Shown here in pieces: positions 36,326 to 47,792 of a stretch of 64,000 nucleotides of DNA (positions are counted from its first letter, which is position 1; the number at the start of each line of letters is the position of its first letter). Both the position numbers and the translations under genes were made by a program. The notes beneath the pieces are model-generated. The model was not told where the DNA came from and ran no database searches. It worked only from the letters and a program-made list of their open reading frames with translations. The stretch covers positions 59,183,613-59,247,612 of the forward strand of contig NC_092355.1 in NCBI RefSeq assembly GCF_963676685.1. Direction: 5' to 3'. Source of the DNA: Mytilus edulis (lineage: Eukaryota; Mollusca; Bivalvia; Mytilida; Mytilidae).

Positions 36326-38692
36326 TAAAAAATGGTTGGAAGCATTAGTTTGGTCTTTTCCTGAGTTGCAAGTGTTTGTGTGCACATTGGCTTCAACAGT
36401 AATTACCTCCCTTTGATTATTATCATGAATTGAGAATGAGTTGTGTATATCAGCTTCAACAGTAATTACCTCTCTTTGATTATTATCATGAATTGAGAAT
36501 GAGTTGAGTATATCAGGCTTGTGAGTTTCATCCTGCATGTTTTCTTGCAGTGTTAACAACTTCCTTTCTAAAGGAACATTTGTATCTAAATCTGAGATAT
36601 TTTGTCCTGAGTGGCTGATATCTGATTGTTCTATGTCATGAATATCTGGTGTTTTATCTATTGTTTTGTTATATCTCACATCTATTTCTGCTGGTTTTTC
36701 CTCAGATTTATATTGTTGTTTTGTATAAGCCTGCATAGGTCGTTTGATTGGATTTATACCTTGAGATCTATGGCTATTTTGTACTTCCTGTACTGTGGAG
36801 TATCTATGGTTTGAGTTATTTACCTCTTGATTGTAGTGTCCAGGATGTATAAAGTGTCTATTTACATGTGGCTGACCAATCACATTGTTTGGAAGTTGCA
36901 TAGGTTGTGCAAATTGACTATGAATGTGTGGGTTGATCCCATAATTTGGGTGAAAACCATGTTGATTAATGTTGGTATGAAGCGGATGGACTGGCTGCAT
37001 ATGAACATACGCCGGTGGCTTTGGCGGAAGGTGTTGATACGTTTGCATATGATACATGTTTTGTTGATGTTGCTGAGCCTGCACTTGCATCATAAGTTGT
37101 GTTTGTTGTAATTGTATGATTTGCATGCTCTGTGACATGTGGGTCTCCATTGCTCTCATTCTTTGTTCAAGAAATTTTATTTCAATGTTTGTATGGTGAG
37201 CAGTTGTTTGTTCAAAATGAGATGGACCTACTGATTGTTGTTCTCTGATGTAAGAGTTGTTGCTAATTTGTTGTTCCAGTAAAGGTTTTTCAGTACACAT
37301 ACCCTTTTGTTGGGATTTTTTAAATAATTCAACCGTTGATTGCAATCTGTCAATTTCACTTTCTAGTTGACCAATGTAAGCCTTTTCAATAGAATTGTCA
37401 CGATTTAGCTTAGAGTTTTGTCTAATGGGTTGTTTCTTATACTTTGACTTAGGCCCCTCGGGTTGTTTTTGCTCCATTAAATCTTTGTTTTTATCACTTG
37501 AGAGACAGTTTTGATTGTTGGGACTGGGTCCCATATTTTTGCTTACTTCTAACGTGTCACTTGTGAGACAGTTTTGTTTGTTGGGACTGGGTCCCATATT
37601 TTTGCTGTCGTCTAAAGTGTCAGGATTCATGGTGTTGATTGTTAAACTATCCGAGACTGATCTTTTCCTGTTTATAGCATATGTTTTGGAATTTTCAGAG
37701 TTAATATCATTTGAGTGCGATGACATTTTATCAGGCGATTGCCTTGGAGCATATAGTAGGTTGTCTGAGCAAACTGGACACACGTAGACCTTGTCCCCCA
37801 TGGATGACGGGTTATTAATGTTCCCACATGAAAAGTGAATCCATTCCTCGCATTGACCACATTCAATAGTATTTTCACCTGCCTCCTGATTACATAGGGG
37901 ACAAATACATAAATGTACATGTATGGAATCCTGTATGGCAGATACACTGTTGTTTTTTACAATTGTTATAGAATCTTGAGCACTATCGGCTGAAGTACCA
38001 GTACTTTCATTACAAGATGTGACCATTGTAGGTGCCTTGGGTGGGCCATTTGTTAGACAAGGGTTTTCTACCAGATTGCTTGATGACGTTTGACAGTATG
38101 GAAGCCCTAAATTGTTATCCTTCTGGATGTCATTATTAGTTTGTTGTTCTTTGGTCTTAGAAATTGATGTAAGATCAATAGTGTCAAATATGCCCTTATT
38201 TATAACAGACAAATCTTCATAATGTGTGGATAGTTTGGCACATAAGTCTCCATAAATATCAGATACAAATAAATCTACTCTGTTTCCATTAACAACTACT
38301 CTAGAGGAAGTGTGATAGAGGTTGATTACAAATTTAAGTGTTCTACCCATAGAACCATCTTTCAGTCTATTGTATACTTTTATACATGAATCTACTATAG
38401 CATTTTGATAGTCAACACCCTCCGTTGTTTTAAGTTTATAAGAGGTACTTTTTGCCAAGAGTTGATGTAGCAAAGTTTTGAACAGTTCATATGTTGAAGT
38501 ACTAAATTCAATAACCAAGTTATTAGCCTTCCATTCTGATACCACATGTTCTTTGTCACAACTCACTTTCTTTTTCTCTAAAGCTTTTTGGTGGTTTAGA
38601 TTATATGACCTAAGGACGTGTGTTGAAGGTTGTGCACCTAAAGAGCTTGTCGATGCACATTTCCTAATAATCATTTTTTCTGTGGCTTCCAT
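36254..38692 (-). CDS. LINE ORF1: PHD-finger protein
   Basis: 812 residues from ATG at 38692 to TAA at 36254. Residues about 258-318 hold a PHD-type zinc finger ('CPLCNQEAG', 'CGQCEEWIHFSC', 'YVCPVC'), the kind that reads histone tails. A short coiled coil follows at about 434-460 ('QLESEIDRLQ'), then a Gln/His/Pro-rich stretch at about 520-640. There are two internal tandem duplications, both of exactly 63 nt: DNA 37503-37628 ('NMGPSPN' repeats) and 36391-36516 ('SFSIHDNNQREV' repeats). ORF1 proteins bind the element RNA and help target it; the PHD finger may steer it to chromatin. The 3' end overlaps ORF2 in another frame. Confidence 0.82.
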   Translation of the reverse strand: MEATEKMIIRKCASTSSLGAQPSTHVLRSYNLNHQKALEKKKVSCDKEHVVSEWKANNLVIEFSTSTYELFKTLLHQLLAKSTSYKLKTTEGVDYQNAIVDSCIKVYNRLKDGSMGRTLKFVINLYHTSSRVVVNGNRVDLFVSDIYGDLCAKLSTHYEDLSVINKGIFDTIDLTSISKTKEQQTNNDIQKDNNLGLPYCQTSSSNLVENPCLTNGPPKAPTMVTSCNESTGTSADSAQDSITIVKNNSVSAIQDSIHVHLCICPLCNQEAGENTIECGQCEEWIHFSCGNINNPSSMGDKVYVCPVCSDNLLYAPRQSPDKMSSHSNDINSENSKTYAINRKRSVSDSLTINTMNPDTLDDSKNMGPSPNKQNCLTSDTLEVSKNMGPSPNNQNCLSSDKNKDLMEQKQPEGPKSKYKKQPIRQNSKLNRDNSIEKAYIGQLESEIDRLQSTVELFKKSQQKGMCTEKPLLEQQISNNSYIREQQSVGPSHFEQTTAHHTNIEIKFLEQRMRAMETHMSQSMQIIQLQQTQLMMQVQAQQHQQNMYHMQTYQHLPPKPPAYVHMQPVHPLHTNINQHGFHPNYGINPHIHSQFAQPMQLPNNVIGQPHVNRHFIHPGHYNQEVNNSNHRYSTVQEVQNSHRSQGINPIKRPMQAYTKQQYKSEEKPAEIDVRYNKTIDKTPDIHDIEQSDISHSGQNISDLDTNVPLERKLLTLQENMQDETHKPDILNSFSIHDNNQREVITVEADIHNSFSIHDNNQREVITVEANVHTNTCNSGKDQTNASNHFLETTLSRKKPPELLLIEEVISNRD
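36326..36332 (-). other. Candidate -1 ribosomal frameshift site (T TTT TTA)
   Basis: On the - strand the ORF1 codons read CAT TTT TTA GAA, so the heptamer is in the canonical X XXY YYZ register. ORF2 is in the -1 frame here. Its frame opens after a TAA at 36345-36347 and ORF1 ends at 36254-36256, so the slip site lies inside the ~90-base overlap. A downstream hairpin or pseudoknot is not obvious by eye. Confidence 0.5.
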
Positions 38693-39229
38693 TTTGAATT
38701 ATTGACAGACAGACAAGTATATTGCTTATCACGATAACTGACTGCAGGTATTAAGTTCTACTAAGATATATATCTTGATGTAACAATGGAGAAAATGGCA
38801 AGTAGTCTATCACAATTGATCAGCTTTAATGTTTTGTAAAATTATTATTACGACTTTTTAGCAAGAATTTAAAAACAGTAACGATTATATGATGATTATA
38901 TTCTCAAACCAGCAAAAGTCCTGCTTTGCCTTCACATCAACGCTACTTAAAACAAGTTAAAAGTCTAAAAAAGTCTCTTGACTAAAAGTTCCCATTTTGT
39001 TTTTGTTAAAAATGGTGGTCGTCTCGCTGATAAAATCAAATATATAGTTGGATATGTAGGACGTGTATGTACAAATTAAAAGACAATAGTTCGTTTAAAA
39101 CACTAAAAGGATTGTCTCATCACTAAAAACTACTATAAAAACTGTGCTTGTGGGTGAATAACAACTTTAAAAGGTAAAAATTTGGTGCTCGATAAAACTT
39201 CGTGCTGCTTGCTGTACAGGTGACCGGAG
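38693..39229 (-). other. LINE 5' UTR
   Basis: The 537 bases between the LINE 5' junction and the ORF1 start are non-coding and likely hold the element's internal promoter. No TATA box in a convincing place is seen on the - strand. Confidence 0.45.
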
Positions 39230-39235
39230 TATCTT

Positions 39236-39790
39236 TACGTGAGTCTGCATTTATGTATGCCGTCATACGACAAAATTATTTTTATGTCTACCTGTGCGAA
39301 TTTCAAACGCGCAATTTTACACCAGTAATGAAAACCTTCTTTCTTTTATGGGTAGACTTTACATAGATAAATTCAGCCGTATAAGAAAAGCAAAATGAGA
39401 ATGTTAAATTTGATGTATGCCTTTTTGTGCTACTTTGTTACATTTGTTGTTTATGTAGTGATATTAAGATGATAACACAATATTGACTGTTGTACCCCTA
39501 TTTTTGACATTTTTACTCTTTGAGTATGTTTGTTTTGTTCATGCATCGTTGACAATGTAATGGAATTTGATGCGACTGTCATACAAGTGAGAGGTTTAGC
39601 TAGCTATAAAACCAGGTTCAATCCACCATTTTCTACATTAGAAAATGCCTGTACCAAGTCAGGAATATGACAGTTGTTATCCATTCGTTTGATGTGTTTG
39701 GACTTTTGATTTTGCCTTTTGATTTTTGATTTTCCTTTTTGAATTTTCCTCGGAGTTCAGTATTTTTGAGTTTTTACTTTTTTTTTTGAC
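39236..39790 (+). repeat. Resumed family-1 Penelope-like 3' tail
   Basis: After the LINE the 254-bp unit finishes at about 39386. The family-1 tail follows: 'ttgactgttgtacccctatttttgac', 'tttagctagctataaaaccagg', 'tgcctgtaccaagtcaggaatatgacag', ending in a T-rich run near 39790. This long copy links the tail repeats seen elsewhere to a reverse transcriptase. Confidence 0.65.
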
Positions 39791-39880
39791 CTGTGTGTAA
39801 CTAATGAGTCTTATGTAGACGAAGCGCGCGTTGGTCGTGTTAAGTATGGACCTGGTACCTTTGATAACTTTTTGATTTGT
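39791..39880 (+). repeat. Dispersed repeat 'gtcttatgtagacgaagcgcgcg'
   Basis: 'taatgagtcttatgtagacgaagcgcgcgttgg' and 'ggacctggtacctttgataac' are a mussel-type dispersed repeat, also present in reverse complement at 46785-46870 and degenerate at 26300-26400. Confidence 0.5.
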
Positions 39881-40080
39881 TTCTTCTCTAAGATTTGAAA
39901 ATCGATTATCTGCTGATTCTTAATACGAGTTAATATGTGTTTTTACTAAAGGTCGAAATCATGCACAACTTGAAAGGTGAAAAAGAAAAAACGCCACGTG
40001 TTCTTTTTTCTTTTATATAAAAATTAATATGGCAAAAAAAACCAAGCATTATAAAAAGATTTTAACAAACGAATCGTGGT

Positions 40081-40240
40081 GGTCATTTTTTGGGTGGAGG
40101 AAACGGGAGTGCACGAACATAACAACATATATTCTATAGGAAAAATGACATCCAAGTCAATTAAGATTTCAAGGACTTCGAACTCAAAACCGCAGTGCTG
40201 ACCGGCTAATGACACAGTAATTCGACTACATTTCGGTTAT
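40081..40240 (-). repeat. tRNA-derived SINE-like repeat upstream of CTL3 promoter
   Basis: A diverged copy of the repeat at 345-535, in the same position relative to the promoter (about 200 bases before the TATA box). 'ctaatgacacagtaattcgactacatttcgg' is the tRNA-like head in reverse complement. The 63-codon frame through it is not a gene. Confidence 0.5.
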
Positions 40241-40414
40241 GATCTGAAAACGGGTTCATGATATAAAATTAAATTATAATCTCTTTAGTTAATGCTGACG
40301 ATTGCTTTTTTAAGAAGTCTTTTCAAGTAGAAATCAAAATGACATTTTAAGGACTTCCTAAGAAAGACTATTTTTTTTAAATATTAAGCACTTTTGAAGT
40401 AGAAGATAAATGGA

Positions 40415-40448
40415 TAATTTTGAGAACTCTTAATGCACAATATAAAAG
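40415..40448 (+). promoter_or_regulatory. CTL3 core promoter, TATA box 40441-40448
   Basis: 'gagaactcttaatgcacaa' then TATAAAAG, with 'gaagtagaagataa' upstream (about 40396). Arrangement and spacing are the same as at CTL1 and CTL2. Confidence 0.65.
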
Positions 40449-40469
40449 CACATGTTATGAACTTCCTTG

Positions 40470-40545
40470 AATAGATCTCTGCTCATAACGTCAGAGTAGA
40501 GACAGGAATCTGTTGGATAAAATAACTGGAAAAAATCAACATTAC
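40470..40545 (+). other. CTL3 non-coding leader exon
   Basis: The leader contains 'gagacaggaatctgttg' and ends at donor 'ac' followed by 'gtgagtactcg'. The acceptor is 'gtatttgtag' at 43141-43150, nine bases before the start codon. Confidence 0.55.
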
Positions 40546-43150
40546 GTGAGTACTCGTTTATATGATTGTCCATTCTTTTTCACGGCATAACAAAGAGTAT
40601 CCAAGTATTTGTTCATACATTAGTATAGACAGATGGGGAAACTTGGTTAAAAATAGCGCATAATTTCTAAGCCTGAACGACGGACACTTTAGAAAATATC
40701 AGAGGATGTTATTGTGAGTGGTTCAAATTTGAAGCTCGGTTTGACCCTTCCACGGACCTAACTATAAATATGAAAAATATAATTCATTAATGAAGGCATT
40801 GGTTTTTAAACTTATGTAGTATATTTGATACTCTTCTGTTTAAAACTGCATGCCCCCATTTGAATAACATAATGTCATCTTTTATTTCGTAGTTATAACA
40901 GAAGCTTAATATGTATTATGCATTAGTTACATCATACGTCAATTCTAAAACACATTGTCTCTCTAAATGTGTGAATATCGTGAAAAGTCTCATATTCGAT
41001 TCATACTTTTGATATAAATAAAGGGGTCAATAATACGCCTACATCATGGGTTAGAGAAAAACTTTGAGGACTCAAACATTAATTTTTCGTACCGAACAAC
41101 ATATCAGCGAACAATTTTGTATTTTTTTTGACATAAATACTACAAATAAGTTCTTGATGATATCATACGTCAATCTACTTTCTGTATCGTACGCTCCAAG
41201 CAAAGTGAAATAGTAGATACATGAGATAATAATTCCATTTCTAATTCTCTTCTTTTTTTTTAAACAATTGAACCCCTTACTTGGTATTGGGAATCTCACG
41301 GATTATTGTTTCATCTCGTCTTCTTGTGAATGTCTAAGAATAAATATGTCTGTACTTTTCCCCTAGTAGCCAGATTACAACAATTCATCATTATTATGCG
41401 CTATATATTTTAACCCAAACTATTTCTCTGACGTCAGTCTATTATTTTGACAGTATATTATTTTTCAATAATTCACTGTCAACTGAAATTATTTTATATT
41501 CTAATTTACATTTCAAAAACTTACAATACATATGGTGTTCGAACTTACGACCTGTTTCGTTGATAATCAGAATAACCTTTTTTCTCTTTCTCAAATTTTA
41601 TTGAAATATGTACAAGGAAAAATTTATATGATGACTCTTTTACATATTTATTTTTACAGGTTAAAATATGATACAATATTTCTGTATAGTTATCTGTTAC
41701 TTAATAACATAATTGTCTTATAAAACAGTTCTTTCCTAGTACTTAAAATTCTTTTCTCAGATGAATTTTCCTAATAATGCTTTAAAATGATGTTCTAAAC
41801 TGAGCAGAGCTTTAAGGAATTTCCTCTCTTTGAAGAAACCAAATAATTCATTACAATAAATTGCAAAACTCAAAATTCAAACCTTTCTTTATCTTAAAAA
41901 CCAATCATTGTTTGGTCAAAATCAAGCGTGTGTACAAAGGGTTTATCATCATTGACATACAATTAAAAATAATCCAGAAATTCTGCTACGTTTGACATAA
42001 ACATTTTTTATAAACCTTCCCTTGATTGTTTACGCACCAGACACGTATTATTATCAGACATATCACACTTTAAAAATTAATGTTTTAGAAACAAAACAAA
42101 AATCAGAAGAAGTACTTGAAATTTTAGCATTTAAGAGGCAGGAAATGTAAATTAGAAAGTTTTAAATGAAGATACTTTATAATTCATTTGGTGTCTGCTA
42201 CAGAAATTAGTAAATTTACAAACAAAACGAGTAAAATCAAAGCGGAAACACATCAAACGATCGGATAACAACTGTCATATTCCTGACTTGGAATAGGCAT
42301 TTTTTTGTTGTTGCAGAAAATGCTGTATTGAACCTAGTTTAATAGCTTGCAGTACCTCTCACTTGTATGACAATCGCATATGATTATATTATATTGACAA
42401 CATTCATAACAAGTTTTATTACAAAATTGTAAGAGATCCTGTAGTATTCGAGAACTTTAATTGTGGCATAGGAACTTGTATATCTTCTACAGAAAAGAAA
42501 ACATAATCTGCAGTTATCTCAAAATTGATTGTGGAATAAAAATTATTGTATGCTTAAAACATATAGAAAGAAATAACCTGTTTCAACGAGAAGAAAAAAG
42601 TGACAAAATATTGCATAGGTTACAGAGTTCCAACTCCGGTATAATGCGTTTCTCAATTAAAGACTTACGGCTATCGGTGAGATGGTTTTCAAATAAAACA
42701 TTCGGATTATATATTTAAGACTAAAGCAAAAAATTGCCAAAATCAGGTTTATATTTACTATGTAACAACTATCGGTGAATATACTCTCTGATCATTGCAT
42801 AATCAACCGGTAACAGATGTATGAATTGTTTTTAATTTTAATCTTCATAATAGTAAAGCCATTTACAGACCTATGTGATCCTGGCTTGCAATTATTAAAC
42901 TGATAAAATTCTACTGTGAACTACAAAATGCATTCCAATTTTCAGATTTGAAACAATACAATCAATGTTATTTCATATACCTTAACACTGCCTTTTTATT
43001 ATAAAAATAGTTTTATGTAATTTTATAGTAGCAACATCAGTTAAGAAACCATATGTCTGGTCTTTTTCTGGGGGAAATTAAAAAAAACAATGAAACTTGT
43101 TAACTTCTAATATATTTGTATTTTTCGTGTTTTTTTGTGTGTATTTGTAG
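40546..43150 (+). other. CTL3 leader intron
   Basis: No gene. The intron matches CTL2 intron 1 near 15980-16200 and the pre-CTL4 region at 53400-53770. A family-1 Penelope-like tail lies at about 42220-42410 in reverse orientation ('cacatcaaacgatcggataacaactgtcatattcctgacttgg'). The 63- to 85-codon frames here have no family signal. Confidence 0.45.
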
Positions 43151-43159
43151 CATCCAGTT

Positions 43160-46100
43160 ATGTATAAAATATTCGTAGTCTTCCTTATATGCACAGGCAA
43201 GTTTGCTTTAACTATACGCATTCAAAATTTACCATGTTTTACTGATGAATCACAAACGGATTTGGAAGATACAAGAAAAGAACTTAAAACAGTAGATAAT
43301 TACCTTGAAAAGACCGTTAAGATACTGACAGATGAGTTCCAGAAAACTCTCAATAGCATGAAGAGCCAATTGGTAACAATGCAAACCAACGTTAGCAAAA
43401 TAGTTAAAAAAGTGGATACTGACCTTATTCTTATGTCGAAAGATTTGGAAGGTAAGTTTTAGGTAAAGCCATTCTAAACAACAAACATATATATAAAACA
43501 CCTGAAACACTATCACATGTAATTATAATGATTGATTTTAACTAATATAAAATTAAGTGAAGCATCATAGAGAATACCTCTGTTAACCTAACTCACAACA
43601 GATTTTCAAAAAATGTGATACATGTGTTTGTATGTATATAAGGAAAGATTAGACTTAATCAATCTGACAGACCGATGACACGAGGAAATGATTGAGTGCC
43701 AAAATCTACAATTAAAAAGCATATGACACAAATAACCTCAAATTCAATTTCCGGTTTATACATTATCTGCCCTATATATTACATATACATATTTAGAAGA
43801 ACAGTGGACGGAGTATCTAGGACATTGTTACTACTTTTCTTCAAAAGGTGGTCCCTGGTATGAAGCCGAGGTAAATATTGATATTTAAGATTTAAAAAAT
43901 ATTTCTAGAGGTGAAAAACTACAAGCCGTTCATCGAACGGTAATGGTTACAACTGCAATAATTCAATTTTCTACTTTATCATACTAAAATACATTGTTAG
44001 TTTTCTTCCGTTATCTCTTCCTAGTTTATAGAGGTAGGCAATGTATGCATGGGGTAAATAATCATGTAAATGCCACCTTATAACAACAATGAAAGAACAA
44101 GGCAAGTTGTAATAATTAAATCGAAAACCTCGAATTTGTATTATTGATCAAATAATATTTCGTTACATTATTATAAATCACTTAACACTTTTGTTTTTAG
44201 TTTACTTCCTTTAGAACATAGGAGATAGGACTCATTATGGCCTTTACTTGATATTTCATTTTGTTAATTTTAAACTTATCGCAGTCCTTTGAATTTCCTC
44301 ATGAAAAAAATACTTAGGTAGATAAATAAAGGCAACAGTAGTATACCGATGTTCGAAATTCATAAATCGATTGAGAAAAAACAAACCCGGCTTACAAACT
44401 AAAACTGAGGGAAACACATCAAATATAAAAGGAGAACAAAGACACAATAAAATGCAACACACACAGAAACGAACTATAAGATAACAATAGCCATTTTCCG
44501 GACTTCGTTCAGGACATTTTAAGAAAAATATAGTGGGTTGAACCTGCTTTTGTGGCTATTCAAGCCTCCCACTTTAATTGCAATGTTTAATATAACACTA
44601 AAATGACAACATTACATCACAGGCTACAATACAAATACATGGAAGAACATACAGGACAGGGAAACATGCAAATAAACTATACAATAGAACATTACGACAA
44701 GCTTATAATCAAAGGTGTCAGGCGTAAAGATGAAAAGCATTAATGACCCAAAATTCCAAAACGTTGTGCCAAATACGGCTAGGTTATCTGCCTGGGATAT
44801 GGAAATATTTTCAGTATTCAGAATTATTTATATGTTTTCGACCTTAAGAAAATTATAAAATATAAAAATGACCATAAAATTGATATACATGTTAACACCG
44901 AATAGTGACTAACTGTAGAATAATAACGAATACGTAAAACAACCTAGATTAGCACATAAAACAGCGCAGTTGAACACGTAAATTATATTTATGTTAAAAT
45001 ATATTCTGATATACCTTAACCCCCATCCTACATGCTATCCAATGTTCACTTCCTGCAAATAATGACTTTAAAAGCATTAATTGAACCAAAATCATTTGAT
45101 AGAGATTTCAAATAATAAATGCTGTTTAACATTAAGGTAAAGGCTTGTATCAGGGGACTTGACAATTTTATGATAGACATAAAAATTTTAATAATACAAA
45201 ATGAGAACGTACTTAGTACCTGGGATAGTATGAAAGTTCACTTGACAGATGTATTTTTCAATATTTTACAGCGACTTTGCAGGGATTTGGGTGGATATCT
45301 TGTAAAGATTGATAACTCAACTGAAAATGAATGGTTACATCAAAAAAGACTACACAGTACGTTTTTAATCGTCCATAACTCAGATCAATGTCTTACACAA
45401 ATCGAACTTTCATATATTTCTACTGTCGATCTTTTTAATTGTAACTTTTAGTTGATTAAAATAGATCTCATTCGTACACACAAGTCTTCAATATTTGATC
45501 TCCATTTCCATGTTTAAAGAATATGTCAGTTAAATGGTGTTTTGGATGTTATACTAATAAATGATTAAAAATTATTTGGCATATTTATCAATCAGATAAT
45601 TACATAACGATACAACAACGAGAAGACATCTAGGGCTAAACATTTGATTTTCACCTCAATATGAATTAAAAAGACAACATCGAGTTCATATACAATGTTT
45701 ATATATTGTAAACATGTAACCAAATTTTCACATCGAGCAACAACCTTAAAACTGACCAGAATATACATTAAATCTGTCTTTATCTTTGAATGTTGAACAT
45801 ATTATAATAACCAGAAACTTTAAGTGTTCTTCAGTGCGATAGTTCTATAAAGTTCATTCAGATGCCAAGAAAGTATAACTAGTTAACGGTTAACAGGTGT
45901 TACAGTTAGAGCTTTTAATGTCAATTACTCAAATAATTTTAAAATTAGCATTTTAACACGGTCAACAATACATACTAGTATTTACTTTCATTTAAATCAC
46001 CTTAACTAATAATGAAAGTTACAACTTTTTATTTCTTAAAATATATACAAAGAACGGCCTATCCTATGTTTTATAGAAAGTTCGGGGTACTGGATAGGTC

Positions 46101-47792
46101 TAACGGACTTAATTGAGGGAGAATGGCGATGGAGTGTAGACCAGTCACTTGCTACCTTTAAAGCTTGGACTAGTGGTCATGGTTCCAAGGGACATTCTGC
46201 TAATTGTGTTTCATTCAGTGGCAACAGAAATACATGGTTTGACACTGGCTGCAAAATCGGCTATTACTATATCTGTGAGAGAAACTTTTGTAAGTATTTT
46301 TTTATAATGTTTGTACTATTTAAATCATCGATTTATTTAAATGCAAGAAATGAGATATCAGCTTTACATTTGTCAAAGTATAGCTTGACACAATATAACA
46401 TTATCAAATAGCCTTGCATGACTACCATATACTCTCAAGACATGGAAGAGACAATGATTGTTGTTTGCTTTCAGGTTATTTGATCTTTTAAACACCCATC
46501 AGTAACGCTCATATCAAAATATTTATAAAGCCAAACAAGTACAAAGTTAAAAAGCATTATGGACCAGAACTTCCAAACAAATTGTGCCAAATACGGCTAT
46601 GGTAAGGTTATCTATGCCTGGAATAAGGGATTCATTTGTATTTTGAAAAAATCATACTTTTGTAAACAGGAAATGTATAAAAATGACCATACAATTGATA
46701 TTCATGTCAACACCGCAGTGTTGACTACTGGGCTGGTGATACCCTCGGGGACGAAACGATAACCAGCAGTGGCATTGACCCAGTGGTGTAAATAGTTACC
46801 AAAGGTACAGGCTTATAATTTAATACGCAAGACACGCGCGTTTCGGCTCCATAAGACTCATCAGTGACGCTTGGATCAAAATAGTTATAAACACCAAACA
46901 AGTGCAAAGTTGAAGAGCATTGCGGACCCAAAATCCCCCCCCCCCTTGCAAAATGTGCCAAATACGGCTAAGGTTATCTATGCCTTGAATTAGAAAGTCA
47001 TTAATATTTTGGAAAGTTCATACTTTTGTAAAAAACCTTTTTTTATAAAACTGACCATATAGTTGATATTCATATCAAAATCGAAGTGTTGACTAATAAG
47101 CTGGTTATACCCTCGGGAACGAAACATTCACCAGAAGTTGCATCGACCTAGTGGTGTAAATATTTATCAAAAGTACCAGGCTTTTAATATAATACGCCAG
47201 ACGTGCGTTTCTGAATGTTTGGTCCTTGATATCGTATGATTACACGCTTTTGATACAAACCCCATTGTGCTTGGTCCAAATTCTTTCCCAAAATACAGAT
47301 TTTCATGGTAGAGCATCTCCTGCGTAAACGAAAAAGAATCGACGAATTGATTTGCGTACACCCGTATAAGATTTGATGAATTATGGTATATCAAATGGAC
47401 GTAGTCAGAATGTCCATCCATCTTTCTATCCATATGTCGAAACCATCGACAAAATTCAAATACGATTTAACTAATTCTCATGAAATTTCAAAACGTAGGC
47501 AAATTATTACTTTAGTATTGCTTTACTAAGGGAAAATTGGAAATTATTTGACTTATGTCGCACTATCTGTAGTATGCTACAATTCATTTCATTTGTAACG
47601 CATGGTGATACAGTTGTTGTAGATTAAATTTACATTGCATCGTATGCACTATGCTTTATCATTTGTGTGAAGAATAATCTTTTTCGTGCATATTCTGTTT
47701 TCAAATCAAATTGATAACAAACAAAAATTAACGTTTCTTGATGAATTAACATATTTCATGTTGAAATATATTTTTCCCCCACAGGTTACTGA
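43160..47792 (+). CDS. CTL3: secreted C-type lectin, five coding exons
   Basis: Coding exons are 43160-43451, 43797-43870, 45272-45356, 46077-46289 and 47785-47792, giving 223 residues with consistent phases and good GT-AG sites. Signal peptide 1-17 (MYKIFVVFLICTGKFAL), coiled coil about 30-97 (three residues longer than CTL2), then the lectin fold: 'GHCYYF', 'RLCRDLGGYLVKIDNSTENEW', 'WIGLTDLIEGEWRW', 'NCVSF', 'WFDTGC', 'YICERNF', ending Cys-Tyr. EPN/QPD is absent, as in its paralogs. Differences from CTL2 concentrate between the Trp after 'ATFK' and 'WFD', the ligand-loop region. The poly(A) signal is at 47866. It is a likely secreted recognition lectin of unknown ligand. Confidence 0.85.
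44320..44640 (+). repeat. Dispersed repeat B in CTL3 intron 2
   Basis: 'aactgagggaaacacatcaaatataa', 'cacacagaaacgaactataagataacaata' and 'gtgggttgaacctgcttttgtggc' recur at 59040-59300 in CTL4 (same intron, inherited) and at 49430-49540 (independent copy). Confidence 0.6.
46490..47210 (+). repeat. Tandem ~370-bp repeat units in CTL3 intron 4
   Basis: 'gtgccaaatacggcta' starts units at about 46584 and 46955, a period near 370. Each unit holds 'atcatacttttgtaaa', 'ttgatattcat', 'gttgactactgggctggt' (degenerate in the second) and 'acgcgcgtttcg..aagactcatcagtgacgc'. A run of 11 C (about 46936-46946) lies at the boundary. Confidence 0.6.

Larger units (their letters stand above)
32526..39229 (-). 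mobile_element. Full-length LINE (non-LTR retrotransposon), two ORFs
   Basis: An element of about 6.7 kb on the - strand: 5' UTR (about 38693-39229), ORF1, ORF2, and a 3' UTR ending in a (GAA)n tract (32526-32540 region). Flanks carry TATCTT on both sides (32520-32525, 39230-39235), a candidate short target duplication. The target is the 254-bp tandem repeat in a Penelope-like tail; joining the flanks restores the repeat order seen at 32261-32430. Both ORFs are free of stops, so the insertion looks young. PHD-bearing ORF1 proteins are known in CR1-like LINEs; the clade of this one needs a phylogeny. Confidence 0.8.

Noticed and set aside
36626..37111. Frames on the + strand inside the LINE
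   Set aside because: They are antisense shadows of the PHD-finger ORF1.
42461..42718. 85-codon frame in the CTL3 leader intron
   Set aside because: The paralogous region at 53400-53540 does not keep the frame, and no family signal is visible.
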